This document shows, in pieces, positions 31,094 through 40,803 of a stretch of 64,000 nucleotides of DNA. Location of the stretch: the NCBI RefSeq assembly GCF_003226565.1, contig NZ_QKOE01000012.1, positions 62,001 to 126,000 of the forward strand. Direction: 5' to 3'. Position numbers and translations under genes: made by a program. This DNA comes from Parazoarcus communis SWub3 = DSM 12120 (GTDB taxonomy: Bacteria > Pseudomonadota > Gammaproteobacteria > Burkholderiales > Rhodocyclaceae). Under the pieces are notes generated by a model. The model searched no databases and was not told the DNA's origin. It saw only the letters and a list, made by a program, of their open reading frames with translations. The number at the start of each line of letters is the position of its first letter. Position 1 is the stretch's first letter.

Positions 31094-32383
31094 TTATTCC
31101 GGCGCACGCGTGACCAACACCTGGTCGATGCGATAGTTGTCGATATCCACCACCTCGAACTTGTAACCGGCGTACACCACGGAGTCGGTTCGCCGCGGCA
31201 CCTTGCGCAGGCGATACATCAGGAAACCCGCCACGGTCTCGTAGTTTTCGAAACCTTCGAACGCTTCGATCTCCAGCGCCTGCATCACGTCCTCGATCGG
31301 CGTGACTCCGTCGATCAGCCAGGAATGCTCGTCACGGCGCACGATCAGCTCCTCCTGGAAGGGGCTGCCGAGATCGCCCATGACCGTGTTCATCACGTCC
31401 TGCAGTGACAGCAGGCCCACTACCAGCGCGTATTCATTGACGATCAGCGCGAAGTCTTCCTTGGCATCGCGAAAATGTTCCAGCGCCTCGAACAGGGTCA
31501 GCGTATCCGGCAGCATCAGGATCTTGCGTACGATGGGCTGGGTGCGCAGCGACAGATCCTGACCCTGCAGGATGCGCGGCAGGATGTCTTTCGAGTCGAC
31601 GTAACCAATCACACTGTCGATGGTGTTCTCGCAAACCGGAAACTTGCCGTGAGGGTGTTCGGCGATCTTGCGCCGGATGCTGTCCTCGGTCTCGCTCAGG
31701 GTCAGGAACACGATGCTCTCGCGCGAGGTCATCGCCGACGGCACGATGCGGGTATCGAGTTCGAACACATTGGTGATCAGGTGCTGCTCCTGGCGCAACA
31801 ATCCACCCGCTTGCGCGCCAGCATCGGCCATCGCGACGATATCGGCTGCGGTGATCTCTTCGGTACGGGCGTTCGGTACCCCACACCAGCGAAAGATCCG
31901 ATCGGCAATGCCGTTGAAAACCCAGACCAGCGGAGAAAATACCAGCATGCAGACTCGCATTGGCGTCACGACCGCCAGTGCAATACGCTCGGGCTCGACC
32001 ATTGCCAGGCGTTTCGGCATCAGATCGGCAAACAGCACAAACATCGAGGTCACGAGCACAAAAGCGCAAACGAAGCTCAGCGTCGCAAGCATCGGACCAT
32101 CGTAGACCGGCCGCAGCCAGGACTCGACATAGGGTGACAGCGCCTGCTCGCCGACAATGCCGCCGAGGATGGCCACTGCATTGAGGCCGATCTGCACCAC
32201 GGTGAAGAAACTACCTGGGCTGTCCTGCAACTTGAGCACGCGCTCGGCGTTCTGGTTGCCGCCGTCAGCCGCCAGGCGCAGCTTGATCTTGCGCGCCGCC
32301 GCGAGGGAAATTTCCGATACTGAAAAGAAAGCGCTGACCGCAATCAGCAGCAGGATGAGAAGCAGATGTTGAAACAGGCTCAC
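31094..32383 (-). CDS. CNNM/CorC-type membrane protein with CBS pair (hemolysin-like)
   Basis: 429 residues from a GTG at 32383 with CCGGAG 7 nt upstream; the frame is open to 32521, but the N-terminal transmembrane part (SLFQHLLLILLLIAVSAFFSV) begins here. DUF21/CNNM domain with about four membrane segments (1-190), two CBS domains (about 205-330) and a C-terminal CorC/HlyC domain (345-425). Such proteins are linked to Mg/Co efflux or resistance; the name hemolysin is historical. Convergent with gntR. No functional link to neighbours is apparent. Confidence 0.85.
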   Translation of the reverse strand: MSLFQHLLLILLLIAVSAFFSVSEISLAAARKIKLRLAADGGNQNAERVLKLQDSPGSFFTVVQIGLNAVAILGGIVGEQALSPYVESWLRPVYDGPMLATLSFVCAFVLVTSMFVLFADLMPKRLAMVEPERIALAVVTPMRVCMLVFSPLVWVFNGIADRIFRWCGVPNARTEEITAADIVAMADAGAQAGGLLRQEQHLITNVFELDTRIVPSAMTSRESIVFLTLSETEDSIRRKIAEHPHGKFPVCENTIDSVIGYVDSKDILPRILQGQDLSLRTQPIVRKILMLPDTLTLFEALEHFRDAKEDFALIVNEYALVVGLLSLQDVMNTVMGDLGSPFQEELIVRRDEHSWLIDGVTPIEDVMQALEIEAFEGFENYETVAGFLMYRLRKVPRRTDSVVYAGYKFEVVDIDNYRIDQVLVTRAPE

Positions 32384-32509
32384 GATGGTTCTCCGGATCG
32401 CCGGCAGCACGCAAGCGGCATGACGGCCCACTTGTCGGTGCAGTCTAACACCGGGCCGTGAAAAGCCGGCTACGCGGCGGCATCGACCTGTCTCTCGGAG
32501 CACAAGCAA

Positions 32510-32542
32510 AAAACCCCGCACGACCAGGATCGTACGGGGTTG
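32510..32542 (-). terminator. Rho-independent terminator of actP
   Basis: On the minus strand AACCCCGTACGA and TCGTGCGGGGTT pair around a short loop (one mismatch) and are followed by a T-run. It lies about 33 bp after the actP stop. Confidence 0.85.
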
Positions 32543-32574
32543 ATTCAGGCGGGCAAGCCCGCCAGGTAACGCAA

Positions 32575-34251
32575 TCAGTGCGATGCTGCAGTCGCTGCAC
32601 CCACGCCAGTCTGTGCCCGCACATACTGGTCACCGAAGGCCTCACGCTCGTTCTGCGCTTCGGCGCTCTTGTCGAGCAAGGACACCACGATGGTCGCCAG
32701 GAAGGCGAGCGGCATGGAGAACAGTGCCGGCTGGGTGTAGGGGAAGATCGGCGAAGCAAAGCCCAGCACATCCACCCAAACCGACTTCGACAGCACAACG
32801 AAGGTCACCGCGCTGAACAGGCCAATGTAGCCCCCGGCAAGTGCGCCGCGGGTCGTCAGGTCCTTCCAGTACATCGACATGATCAGCACCGGGAAGTTGG
32901 CCGATGCCGCCACCCCGAAGGCCAGCGCCACCATGAAGGCGACGTTCATCTTCTCGAAGGCCATGCCAAGGAAGATGGCGACGATGCCCAGGCCGATGGT
33001 GGCAAACTTCGACACTTTCAATTCGGTCTTCTCGGACGCCTTGCCCTTCATGATCACGCGCGAGTAGATGTCGTGCGAGATCGCCGACGCACCAGCCAGC
33101 GCCAGACCGGCCACGACCGCCAGAATGGTTGCAAATGCAACCGCCGACAGGAAGCCGAGCAGCAGGTTGCCACCCACGGCCTGCGCCAGATGCATGGCAA
33201 TCATGTTGCCACCGCCGATCACCTTGCCGCCAATCTCGCCACCCTCGAAGAACTGCGGGTTGGTACCGACGATCAGGATGGCACACAGCCCCATCAGCGC
33301 AATGACGTTGAAGAAGTAGGCCACGATACCCGACGCATACAGCACCGACTTGCGTGCCTCCTTGGCATCGGTCACGGTAAAGAAGCGCATCAGGATGTGC
33401 GGCAGGCCCGCAGTGCCGAACATCAGACCCAGACCGAGCGAAATCGCGGTCACCGGGTCAGCCAGCAGGCTGCCAGGCGCGAGCAGCTTGGTACCCAGCT
33501 TGTGCACTTCCATCGCGCGATTGGTCAGCTCCTCGAAGCTGAAGCCAAACTGGCTGAAGCCCAGCAGCATCACCGTGGTCCCACCGATCAACAGCATGCA
33601 GGCCTTGATGATCTGCACCCAGGTGGTGGCCACCATGCCGCCGAAGGTCACGTAAACCATCATCAACGCACCGACGACGAACAGCGCAATCGTGTAGTCA
33701 AGACCGAACAGCAACTTGATCAACTGCCCTGCCCCCACCATCTGCGCCACCAGATAGAAACACACCACCACCAGCGAACTGACTGCCGCCATGGTGCGTA
33801 CCTTGCCCTGGTTGAGGCGATACGAGGTGATGTCGGCAAAGGTGAACTTGCCCAGATTGCGCAGACGTTCAGCCATCAGGAACAGGATGATGGGCCAGCC
33901 GACAAAGAAGGCGATCATGTAGATGTAGGCGTCAACGCCTTGCATGTACATCATCGCGGTCAAACCGAGCAGGGTCGCTGCCGACATGTAGTCGCCAGCG
34001 ATGGCCAGACCGTTCTGAAAACCGGTGATGCCGCCACCCGCGGTGTAGAAGTCCGAGGTGGACTTGGTGCGGCTGGCGGCCCAGTAGGTGATGCCCAGCG
34101 TCAACAGCACAAAGATGAAGAACATCGCGATGGCGTGGAGGTTGAGCGGCTGCTTCTCCATCTCGCCCATTGCCGGCTTGGCAAAGGCAAGTACGGGCGC
34201 GGCCGCGGCAAACAACCCCAGCCCCAGACGGGACACAAGTGCGCTCTGCAT
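32575..34251 (-). CDS. actP: Cation/acetate symporter ActP (SSS family)
   Basis: 558 residues, about 13 membrane segments, with the SSS-family stretches [20 protein letters not shown] and [10 protein letters not shown]. It takes up acetate, and in relatives also propionate or glycolate, with Na+ or H+. GGAAGGAG precedes the ATG; the start overlaps the stop of the DUF485 gene (TAATG), so translation is coupled. The yjcH-actP pair is the standard arrangement. A C-terminal tail of about 20 residues is polar. Confidence 0.92.
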   Translation of the reverse strand: MQSALVSRLGLGLFAAAAPVLAFAKPAMGEMEKQPLNLHAIAMFFIFVLLTLGITYWAASRTKSTSDFYTAGGGITGFQNGLAIAGDYMSAATLLGLTAMMYMQGVDAYIYMIAFFVGWPIILFLMAERLRNLGKFTFADITSYRLNQGKVRTMAAVSSLVVVCFYLVAQMVGAGQLIKLLFGLDYTIALFVVGALMMVYVTFGGMVATTWVQIIKACMLLIGGTTVMLLGFSQFGFSFEELTNRAMEVHKLGTKLLAPGSLLADPVTAISLGLGLMFGTAGLPHILMRFFTVTDAKEARKSVLYASGIVAYFFNVIALMGLCAILIVGTNPQFFEGGEIGGKVIGGGNMIAMHLAQAVGGNLLLGFLSAVAFATILAVVAGLALAGASAISHDIYSRVIMKGKASEKTELKVSKFATIGLGIVAIFLGMAFEKMNVAFMVALAFGVAASANFPVLIMSMYWKDLTTRGALAGGYIGLFSAVTFVVLSKSVWVDVLGFASPIFPYTQPALFSMPLAFLATIVVSLLDKSAEAQNEREAFGDQYVRAQTGVGAATAASH

Positions 34252-34571
34252 TATTTGGTCTCCTTCCAGGCCGCCTGCACGATCTCCTTGTTGAGATCGT
34301 CGAACTCACCGTTGGCACGACGCACATAAATCAACGTCAGCACCCAGAACAGGACGAACTGGAACAATCCCAGTGCGATGCCGACGGTCAGGTTGCTACC
34401 TTCGAACAGCCGCGTGGCGACGATGTCAGGGGCGAACGCCACCATCATCACAAAGCCATAGAAGATCACCAGCACGACAGCCGACAGCATTACCGCAAGA
34501 CGCGTACGCCTTGCCACCAGTTCCGCAAACCGCGGATTGCGCCTGATGTGCGCATACATTTGACTAGACAC
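34251..34571 (-). CDS. DUF485 (YjcH-like) inner-membrane protein
   Basis: 106 residues from GTG 34571 (GGGAGGGTGGAA immediately upstream) or about 102 from ATG 34559. Two hydrophobic segments ([20 protein letters not shown] and [20 protein letters not shown]) follow the [11 protein letters not shown] motif of the DUF485 family. Its role is unknown, but it nearly always precedes actP, and coupling by TAATG suggests that it helps the permease. Confidence 0.87.
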   Translation of the reverse strand: MSSQMYAHIRRNPRFAELVARRTRLAVMLSAVVLVIFYGFVMMVAFAPDIVATRLFEGSNLTVGIALGLFQFVLFWVLTLIYVRRANGEFDDLNKEIVQAAWKETK

Positions 34572-34670
34572 TTCCACCCTCCCGAAGAAAACAACGAAAA
34601 AACGTCGCTTCCTCCACCCTCCTCCTGACGGCCGCCCGTCTGTCGCGGGTCGTGCCGTGTGTGTCAGTCT

Positions 34671-34714
34671 TGGATGATATATCATCCACAAGACTTCCAT
34701 ACTACTCCGTATGG
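34671..34714. promoter_or_regulatory. Two perfect palindromes in the actP/crotonase divergent region
   Basis: TGGATGATATATCATCCA (34671-34688) is a perfect 18-bp palindrome, and CCATAC-N6-GTATGG (34697-34714) is a second inverted repeat. They lie 100-143 bp upstream of the DUF485 start and 113-156 bp upstream of the crotonase start. They are candidate operators; no regulator gene is adjacent. Confidence 0.5.
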
Positions 34715-34826
34715 CAGAATCAATTATTCTTATCAAACGGGCCGCAACTGTGGATTTCCACAACACGCTCCGCGAGCGTTTTCACTCATTTAGCCCACCA
34801 GCACTTTGATGGGGGTCAAACACTGC

Positions 34827-35609
34827 ATGAATAGTCAGATTGAAGTAGGCATCGACGAACAGATCGCGGTCGTCACGCTGAACAACCCGGACAAGCTCAA
34901 CGCGGTCAACGCCGCAATGTGGCGTGACTTGCGTCAAGCCATGCAGCACTTGGGTGAGCGCCCCGACGTGCGCTGCGTCATCCTGCGCGGCGCCGGCGAC
35001 AAGGCCTTTGCTGCAGGCGGTGACATTGAGGAATTCCTCACTGTCCGCGCGACCGTGGACGATGCACTGCACTACCACGAGGAACTGGTCGCTTCTGCGC
35101 TCGAGGCCATCCGCAATTGCCCGGTCCCCACGGTGGCGGCCATTCAGGGCGCCTGCATCGGCGGCGGGCTGGAAATTGCCGGCTGCTGCGATATCCGCAT
35201 TGCCGGTGCGTCAGCCCGCTTCGGCGCGCCGATCAACAAACTGGGATTCTCGATGTATCCGGGCGAAATGGCCGGACTGCTGGCGCTGGTCGGTCCAGCC
35301 GTCGTGCTGGAAATCCTGCTCGAAGGACGTATCCTCGACGCCCGCGAAGCGCTGGCAAAAGGTCTGCTCAGCCGCGTGACCGACGACGAGAAAGTCATCG
35401 ACGAAGCCATGGCCAGCGCCAGCCGCATTGCCGCCGGCGCCCCACTGGTGGCGCGCTGGCACAAGCAATGGGCGCGCAGACTCGGCGAAAAGGCGCCACT
35501 GACCGACGCCGAGAAACGCGCAGCCTTCGACTTTCTCACCACCGAAGACTATCGAGAGGGACTGGACGCCTTCATCAACAAGCGCAAACCGGTCTTCAAG
35601 GGACGCTGA
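34827..35609 (+). CDS. Enoyl-CoA hydratase/isomerase (crotonase) family protein
   Basis: 260 residues from ATG 34827 (GGGGGT 11 nt upstream). Crotonase fold with the oxyanion-hole stretch KAFAAGGDIEEF and CIGGGLEIAGCCDIR, which keeps the first catalytic Glu. The second catalytic Glu (PE in rat hydratase FGQPE) is replaced: FGAPINKLGF. A plain hydratase reaction is therefore doubtful; isomerase, decarboxylase or thioesterase chemistry on an acyl-CoA is possible. It is divergent from the actP pair and convergent with cobQ. Confidence 0.82.
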   Translation: MNSQIEVGIDEQIAVVTLNNPDKLNAVNAAMWRDLRQAMQHLGERPDVRCVILRGAGDKAFAAGGDIEEFLTVRATVDDALHYHEELVASALEAIRNCPVPTVAAIQGACIGGGLEIAGCCDIRIAGASARFGAPINKLGFSMYPGEMAGLLALVGPAVVLEILLEGRILDAREALAKGLLSRVTDDEKVIDEAMASASRIAAGAPLVARWHKQWARRLGEKAPLTDAEKRAAFDFLTTEDYREGLDAFINKRKPVFKGR

Positions 35610-35624
35610 GCGCGCTCTGCCGGG

Positions 35625-37100
35625 TCAGTCGTCACCGGCGGCCGCCATCAACCGGTCAAGATCGATGGCGGACTCCACCGCATCGGCCAGTCGGTCGAGA
35701 TCCGCCTCGCGCCGCGCGGCCAGGTCTACATGCTGCAGTTCGCCGGCTGCGCCCGCCCAACGCAGCAGCGCCGCCAGCGCGGCCGGGTCGTCGAACAGTC
35801 CGTGGAGATAGGTGCCCAGCACCTGACCATCGGCCGACCGGGCACCGTCACTACGTCCGCCTTCAAGCCTGGCGGCCGGGGTTGCCAGCGCCGGGCCGGA
35901 GGACACCCCCATATGGATCTCGTAACCGCGAACCGTGGGCGCCCCCTCCAGGCACAAATGGCCGCAAACATTGACCAACTGCTTCTCGCGCTCGAGCACC
36001 GTGTCCATGTCGAGGACACCCAGACCCGCCATCGTCTGCGCCCTGCCCTCGATCCCATGCGGGTCTCCCAGCGTTCGGCCCAGCATCTGGAAGCCACCGC
36101 AGATGCCGATCACCTTGCCCCCATAACGCAGGTGACGCAGGATGGCGGCTTCCCAGCCCTGCTCGCGCAGCCAGACGAGGTCGGCCTGCACGCTCTTCGA
36201 TCCTGGCAACACGATCAGGTCTGCGGGCGGGGGCACCTCACCCGGCCCCACCCAACGGAAGTCGACCTGAGGGTGCAGACGCAAGGCGTCCAGATCGGTG
36301 TGATTCGAAACCCGCGGGTACACAGGCGCCACGACCCGCAGCACAGGCGCATCAGCGGTAACATCCGCGGCGCCGTCGGCCAGCGCATCCTCGGCGTCGA
36401 GAAACATCCCTTTCAGATAAGGCAGCACGCCAAACACGGGCCGCCCGGTGCGCGCCTCCAGCCAGTCCAGGCCGGACTGCAGCAAGCTGATGTCGCCGCG
36501 AAAGCGGTTGATCACAAACCCCTTCACTCGAGCCTGCTCTGACGGCGAAAGCAGTTCCAGCGTCCCCACCAGATGGGCGAAGACCCCGCCGCGGTCGATG
36601 TCGGCCACCAGGATTACCGGTACATCGGCGGCTTCGGCAAAGCCCATGTTGGCGATGTCGCGATCGCGCAGATTGATCTCGGCCGGACTGCCGGCGCCTT
36701 CCACCAGCACCCAGTCGTAGGCCTGGGTCAAACGCCCCCAAGAGGCCATCACCGCAGCCATCGCGGTAGGCTTGTACTGGTGGTAGTCGCGGGCCGAAAG
36801 GTTGGCCACCGCCCGGCCATGAATGATGACCTGTGCGCCGATGTCGGAAGACGGCTTGAGCAGCACCGGATTGAAATCGGTCACGGGTGCCACCCGCGCC
36901 GCCACCGCCTGCAGGGCCTGCGCCCTGCCAATCTCGCCGCCGTCTGTGGTGACTGCCGAATTGAGCGCCATGTTCTGCGGCTTGAACGGTGCCACCCTCA
37001 GGCCTCGCCTCACCAACGCGCGCGCCAGCCCCGCCACCAGCGTGCTTTTGCCGGCATCCGACGTCGTGCCTTGTACCATCAATGCGTGTGCCTGCGTCAT
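35625..37100 (-). CDS. cobQ: Cobyric acid synthase CobQ
   Basis: 491 residues from ATG 37100. The N-terminal ATPase domain starts [22 protein letters not shown] (dethiobiotin-synthetase-like P-loop). The C-terminal class-I-type glutaminase has catalytic Cys in [12 protein letters not shown] and the downstream [10 protein letters not shown] His. It amidates four side chains of adenosylcobyrinic a,c-diamide in cobalamin synthesis. It is alone here, without other cob genes; the cell nonetheless uses B12 in IcmF, methylmalonyl-CoA mutase and probably the LitR regulator. Confidence 0.92.
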   Translation of the reverse strand: MTQAHALMVQGTTSDAGKSTLVAGLARALVRRGLRVAPFKPQNMALNSAVTTDGGEIGRAQALQAVAARVAPVTDFNPVLLKPSSDIGAQVIIHGRAVANLSARDYHQYKPTAMAAVMASWGRLTQAYDWVLVEGAGSPAEINLRDRDIANMGFAEAADVPVILVADIDRGGVFAHLVGTLELLSPSEQARVKGFVINRFRGDISLLQSGLDWLEARTGRPVFGVLPYLKGMFLDAEDALADGAADVTADAPVLRVVAPVYPRVSNHTDLDALRLHPQVDFRWVGPGEVPPPADLIVLPGSKSVQADLVWLREQGWEAAILRHLRYGGKVIGICGGFQMLGRTLGDPHGIEGRAQTMAGLGVLDMDTVLEREKQLVNVCGHLCLEGAPTVRGYEIHMGVSSGPALATPAARLEGGRSDGARSADGQVLGTYLHGLFDDPAALAALLRWAGAAGELQHVDLAARREADLDRLADAVESAIDLDRLMAAAGDD

Positions 37101-37198
37101 GCTGGAGATCCTGATCAAACGGGAGGCAGGATTATCGCCCACTCGCCCCACCCTCGCTCACATCCTGCAACACCCCTCAATTGAACTGTGGCCCCGGG

Positions 37199-37225
37199 TT
37201 AGCACTCACAAGCAACGAGTGCTAA
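37199..37225. promoter_or_regulatory. CIRCE element (HrcA operator) upstream of rpoH
   Basis: TTAGCACTC (37199-37207), a 9-bp spacer and GAGTGCTAA (37217-37225) match the CIRCE consensus exactly. It ends 27 bp before the rpoH ATG. TAATAT (37223-37228) could be a -10 box overlapping it, so HrcA bound there would block rpoH transcription. Confidence 0.93.
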
Positions 37226-37252
37226 TATCCGGATTGAGGAGGACCTGAATCC

Positions 37253-38107
37253 ATGTCTCAAGCTTTATCGTTTCCCGTACCGTACGCCACCGGCAGCATC
37301 GACCAGTACATTTCTTCGGTCAATCGCCTGCCCATGCTCAGTGAGCAGGAAGAAGTCGATCTGGCGACCCGGCTGCGCGACAACGGTGATGTCGAGGCCG
37401 CCCGCCAGTTGGTGATGTCACATCTGCGGGTGGTGGTCGCCATCGCCCGCGGCTACCTCGGCTACGGCCTGCCCCATGCCGACCTGATCCAGGAAGGCAA
37501 CATCGGCCTGATGAAGGCCGTCAAGCGTTTCGACCCCGCACGCGGCGTACGCCTGGTGTCGTTCGCCATCCACTGGATCAAGGCCGAGATCCACGAATAC
37601 ATCGTCAAGAACTGGCGTCTGGTCAAGATCGCCACCACCAAGGCCCAGCGCAAGCTGTTCTTCAACCTGCGCAGCATGAAGCAGGACAGCAACACCCTCA
37701 ATCGCAGCGAAGTACGCGCGATCGCCGAACGTCTCGGCGTCAAGCCCGAAGAAGTGGTCGAGATGGAAACCCGTCTGAGCGGCCGCGAAGTCCCGCTCGA
37801 TGGCGGCAACGACGACGATGACGAGCGTTTCTCACCCATCGCCTACCTGCCCGACCCGCATGGCGAACCGTCCGAGGCGCTGGAGCAGGCCCAGTATGCC
37901 CGGCTGCAGGACGAGGGACTGCGCGATGCGCTGGGTGCGCTGGACGAACGCAGCCGCGCCATCGTGCAACGGCGCTGGCTGACTGAGGGTGATAGCGCAA
38001 CACTGCACGAACTGGCAGCGGAATACGGCGTTTCCGCCGAACGCATCCGCCAGATCGAAGCCAAGGCCATGCAGAAGATGCGGGGCCTGCTCGCCGCAGC
38101 AGTGTAA
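37253..38107 (+). CDS. rpoH: RNA polymerase heat-shock sigma factor RpoH (sigma-32)
   Basis: 284 residues. Region 2 (SHLRVVVAIARGYLGYGLPHADLIQEGNIGLMKAVKRFDP in outline), the sigma-32-specific RpoH box QRKLFFNLR, and region 4 ending in a helix-turn-helix (LHELAAEYGVSAERIRQIEAKAM) are all present. GGAGGA precedes the ATG. It directs transcription of chaperone and protease genes. The CIRCE element just upstream suggests that HrcA, which is titrated by GroEL, also controls the sigma factor itself. Confidence 0.95.
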   Translation: MSQALSFPVPYATGSIDQYISSVNRLPMLSEQEEVDLATRLRDNGDVEAARQLVMSHLRVVVAIARGYLGYGLPHADLIQEGNIGLMKAVKRFDPARGVRLVSFAIHWIKAEIHEYIVKNWRLVKIATTKAQRKLFFNLRSMKQDSNTLNRSEVRAIAERLGVKPEEVVEMETRLSGREVPLDGGNDDDDERFSPIAYLPDPHGEPSEALEQAQYARLQDEGLRDALGALDERSRAIVQRRWLTEGDSATLHELAAEYGVSAERIRQIEAKAMQKMRGLLAAAV

Positions 38108-38136
38108 TTCCACTCTTTCCGCGGTAATCGCGCAAA

Positions 38137-38170
38137 GCAAAGGCCGCCGTCAGGCGGCCTTTGCTTTTTT
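38137..38170 (+). terminator. Rho-independent terminator of rpoH
   Basis: A 12-bp stem (38137-38148 with 38153-38164), GTCA loop and six T, 30 bp after the rpoH stop. It lies between convergent rpoH and ctaB and may also slow the opposite transcript. Confidence 0.93.
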
Positions 38171-38209
38171 CAGCCGCAGACCGGCACAGCCTGCCCAACC
38201 CAGCCCCTC

Positions 38210-39109
38210 TCAACCCGGCAGATAGTGGTCCACTAGCAAGGCCGCAAACAGCAGCGAGAGATACAGGATCGAGAAGCGGAAGGTCCGCCTCGCCAGCGTG
38301 TCGCTGTAGTCCCGGTACAAACGCCAGGCGTAGTGAATGAAGCGGGCACCGAGCAGCGTGGCGGCAATCAGGTAAGGCCAGCCACTCATCCGGGTGGCAA
38401 AGGGCAGCAAGGTGACGCCGAACAGGATCAAGGTATACAACAGCACCGACAGGCGGGTGAACTCCGGCCCATGCGTCACCGGCAGCATCGGCAACCCTGC
38501 GCGGGTGTAGTCGGCGGTGCGATACAGTGCCAAGGCCCAGAAGTGGGGTGGTGTCCATGCGAAGATGATCAGGAACAGCAGCAAGGCGTCGCCACTGACC
38601 TCGCCGGTGACCGCCGCCCAACCCAGTACCGGCGGCATCGCCCCCGAGGCACCGCCGATGACAATGTTTTGCGGCGTACGCGGCTTCAGCAGCAGGGTGT
38701 ACACCACTGCGTAGCCAACAAAGGTCGCGAGCGTCAGCCACATGGTCAGCGGATTCACCGCCAGATACAGCACCGCCAGCCCGCCTCCGCCCAGTACGGT
38801 GGCAAAACCCGCAACCTCCAGACTGGCAAGCTCACCACGCGGCAAGGGCCGCCCGCGGGTCCGCGCCATGCGGGCATCGATGCCCTGTTCGACCAGACAG
38901 TTCATCGCCGCTGCTGCGCCCGCCACGCAGGCAATGCCCAGCGTCGCGTATAGCACTGTTGCAGCCGGCGGCAGCCCACCCGGCACAGCGAGAAACATCC
39001 CAATCACGGCACAGAATACGATCAGCGCATTCACCCGCGGCTTGGTCAGCACATAAAAGGCCTGCATTCGCGCAGCAGAAAAACCCAGTCCCAGCTCCAG
39101 CGTCCTCAT
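38210..39109 (-). CDS. ctaB: Protoheme IX farnesyltransferase (heme O synthase)
   Basis: 299 residues, about 9 membrane segments, UbiA family. The prenyl-diphosphate site reads [20 protein letters not shown] (Asn, acidic residues, Met-x-Arg-Thr). It adds farnesyl to heme B to give heme O, the first step of heme A synthesis for the aa3 oxidase. Last gene of the cox operon, 24 bp after ctaA. The ATG at 39109 is used. Confidence 0.92.
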   Translation of the reverse strand: MRTLELGLGFSAARMQAFYVLTKPRVNALIVFCAVIGMFLAVPGGLPPAATVLYATLGIACVAGAAAAMNCLVEQGIDARMARTRGRPLPRGELASLEVAGFATVLGGGGLAVLYLAVNPLTMWLTLATFVGYAVVYTLLLKPRTPQNIVIGGASGAMPPVLGWAAVTGEVSGDALLLFLIIFAWTPPHFWALALYRTADYTRAGLPMLPVTHGPEFTRLSVLLYTLILFGVTLLPFATRMSGWPYLIAATLLGARFIHYAWRLYRDYSDTLARRTFRFSILYLSLLFAALLVDHYLPG

Positions 39110-39133
39110 GTCTTGCTCCCCGTGTCCTTTAGG

Positions 39134-40159
39134 CTACCCACGCAGCGCCAGTCCGGCCTGCACACCGTGGCGCCGCCCCTGCGCCACTTGCACGACCAGA
39201 CGATGATTGATCCACACCATCAACACCACCAACACCGCTGCGCCGGCGTTATGCGCTGCAGCCAGGGCCAGCGGCAAGGACAGCAGCACGTTGGCAATAC
39301 CCAGCCCGATTTGCAGCAACACCGCAGCGATCAACAGCACACCTAGGTCGGCCGTTGCCATCCGTCGTGTCAGCCTCCAGCCAAAGGTCAGCAGGAAGCC
39401 ACCCGCCACCACCGCGCCCAGCCGATGCGACCAATGGATCGCCGTCAACGCGGTCAAGGGCAACAACTCCCCCTCCGCTGTCATACCCAGTTCGCGCACC
39501 ACATGAAAGGCGTTGCCATAGTCGGCCTCGGGCCACAAGCTGCCGTGGCAGCTGGGAAAATCGGTACACGCCAGCGCCGCATAGTTGGTGCTGGTCCAGC
39601 CCCCCAGCGCAATCTGCGCCACCAGCAAGCCCATGCCGATACGCGCCGCCCAGGCCAGGCGGGCAGGTACCTGGGCGCGCCCGCCACCCGCCACCCTGAC
39701 CGCCAGCCACGCCAGCAATGCCAGCGTGGTCATGCCGCCCAATAGATGAGCGGTGACGATGGCGGGCTTGAGCAACAAGGTGACCGTCCATTTTCCGAGA
39801 AGGCCCTGGAAGATCACCACGCCAAGCAGCGCCAACGCCACCCCTGGCGCAACGCCAGCACGCTCACGGTGACGCCAGGCCAGCGCAGCGATGCCGATGA
39901 TCAACAACCCCAGGCTGGCTGCCAGGTAACGATGCACCATCTCCTTCCAGGCCTTGGGCAGGCTGACCGGCCCATGCGGATCGGCCGCATGCGCCTGGCG
40001 GATCTGCTCGGCCGCATGGCTGGGACTGAGCTTGCCGTAGCAGCCGGGCCAGTCGGGGCAGCCCAGGCCGGCATCGGCCAGTCGGACATAGGCGCCGAAC
40101 ACCACGACCACCGTGGTCAGCGCCAGAGCCAAAAAGACCAGCCGCGCGTATAGCTTCAT
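39134..40159 (-). CDS. ctaA: Heme A synthase CtaA
   Basis: 342 residues from ATG 40159 (GGGGAGGG upstream); the frame is open far upstream, but that part is shadow sequence within the preceding gene. Eight membrane segments with histidines in VHRYLA, TAHLLGG and IHWSHRLGA, and the paired-Cys loop GCPDWPGCYG. It oxidises heme O to heme A. The start overlaps the stop of the SCO-like gene by 4 nt (ATGA), so translation is coupled. Confidence 0.92.
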   Translation of the reverse strand: MKLYARLVFLALALTTVVVVFGAYVRLADAGLGCPDWPGCYGKLSPSHAAEQIRQAHAADPHGPVSLPKAWKEMVHRYLAASLGLLIIGIAALAWRHRERAGVAPGVALALLGVVIFQGLLGKWTVTLLLKPAIVTAHLLGGMTTLALLAWLAVRVAGGGRAQVPARLAWAARIGMGLLVAQIALGGWTSTNYAALACTDFPSCHGSLWPEADYGNAFHVVRELGMTAEGELLPLTALTAIHWSHRLGAVVAGGFLLTFGWRLTRRMATADLGVLLIAAVLLQIGLGIANVLLSLPLALAAAHNAGAAVLVVLMVWINHRLVVQVAQGRRHGVQAGLALRG

Positions 40160-40803
40160 TCCCGCCCTCCCCGCCCGAGCGCCGAGTACTTGAGCAGGCG
40201 CTGCAAGTCCTTGGTCATGCCGCGGGCAGCCCGCGTACGATCGATATCCGGCCCGAAACGCATCATCACCTGCCCCAGCGGATCGACCAGCCACACCGCC
40301 CCAGCCGGATCGGCCGGCAGGGCCGCCAGCCAGGCAGCATCGGCACGTGCCAGGCGCAGGTCGGCATGCGCCTGTAGCAGGCTCTCTGCCGGATCGCCTG
40401 CCTCGCTGACCAGCCACAGTCTTGCGACACGCTCCATTTCCTTGGCCTGGGCCACACGTGCCTGACGCGACACATAGAGGGCCTGTTGGCAGCGCTCATC
40501 ACACGCTGCGGGCGCCACCGTCACCAAAGTCCATTGGCCTTCAAGCTCGCCCCGCATCAGCGGCGCCTGCCCAGCCAACCCGGCCAGGGTCTCACCGGGC
40601 AGCAAGGCAGGCGGCAGCAACTCGCCATGGTTCACCCGCCCTTGTGGCGGCCACACATAGAACATCAGATAGGACGCAATCACGGGCAAGGTGCATACCA
40701 GCGCGAGCACGGCCAAGGTCAGCCGGGCGCGCCGGCGCACGACCGGATCGGGCAACCGGGCGGTCTCAGCCACGGACGAATCGGCGAGCAGAAGGGTGGT
40801 CAT
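40156..40803 (-). CDS. Membrane-anchored thioredoxin-like protein of the cox operon (SCO-like)
   Basis: 215 residues from ATG 40803 (CCGGAG 5 nt upstream). One N-terminal membrane anchor (TLAVLALVCTLPVIASYLMFYVW in outline), then a periplasmic domain with a thioredoxin-like pattern. CDERC resembles the CxxxC copper/thiol site of SCO1/SenC, but the following Pro is missing and I see no clear copper-ligand His in the C-terminal half. It occupies the place held by similar proteins in betaproteobacterial cox operons, between surf1 and ctaA. A role in CuA-site assembly or thiol maintenance is inferred. Confidence 0.7.
   Translation of the reverse strand: MTTLLLADSSVAETARLPDPVVRRRARLTLAVLALVCTLPVIASYLMFYVWPPQGRVNHGELLPPALLPGETLAGLAGQAPLMRGELEGQWTLVTVAPAACDERCQQALYVSRQARVAQAKEMERVARLWLVSEAGDPAESLLQAHADLRLARADAAWLAALPADPAGAVWLVDPLGQVMMRFGPDIDRTRAARGMTKDLQRLLKYSALGRGGRE

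Noticed and set aside
32458-34329. 623-codon plus-strand frame opposite actP
   Set aside because: Translation is rich in His, Gln and Arg and mirrors the membrane-protein codons of actP. No start signal or family match.
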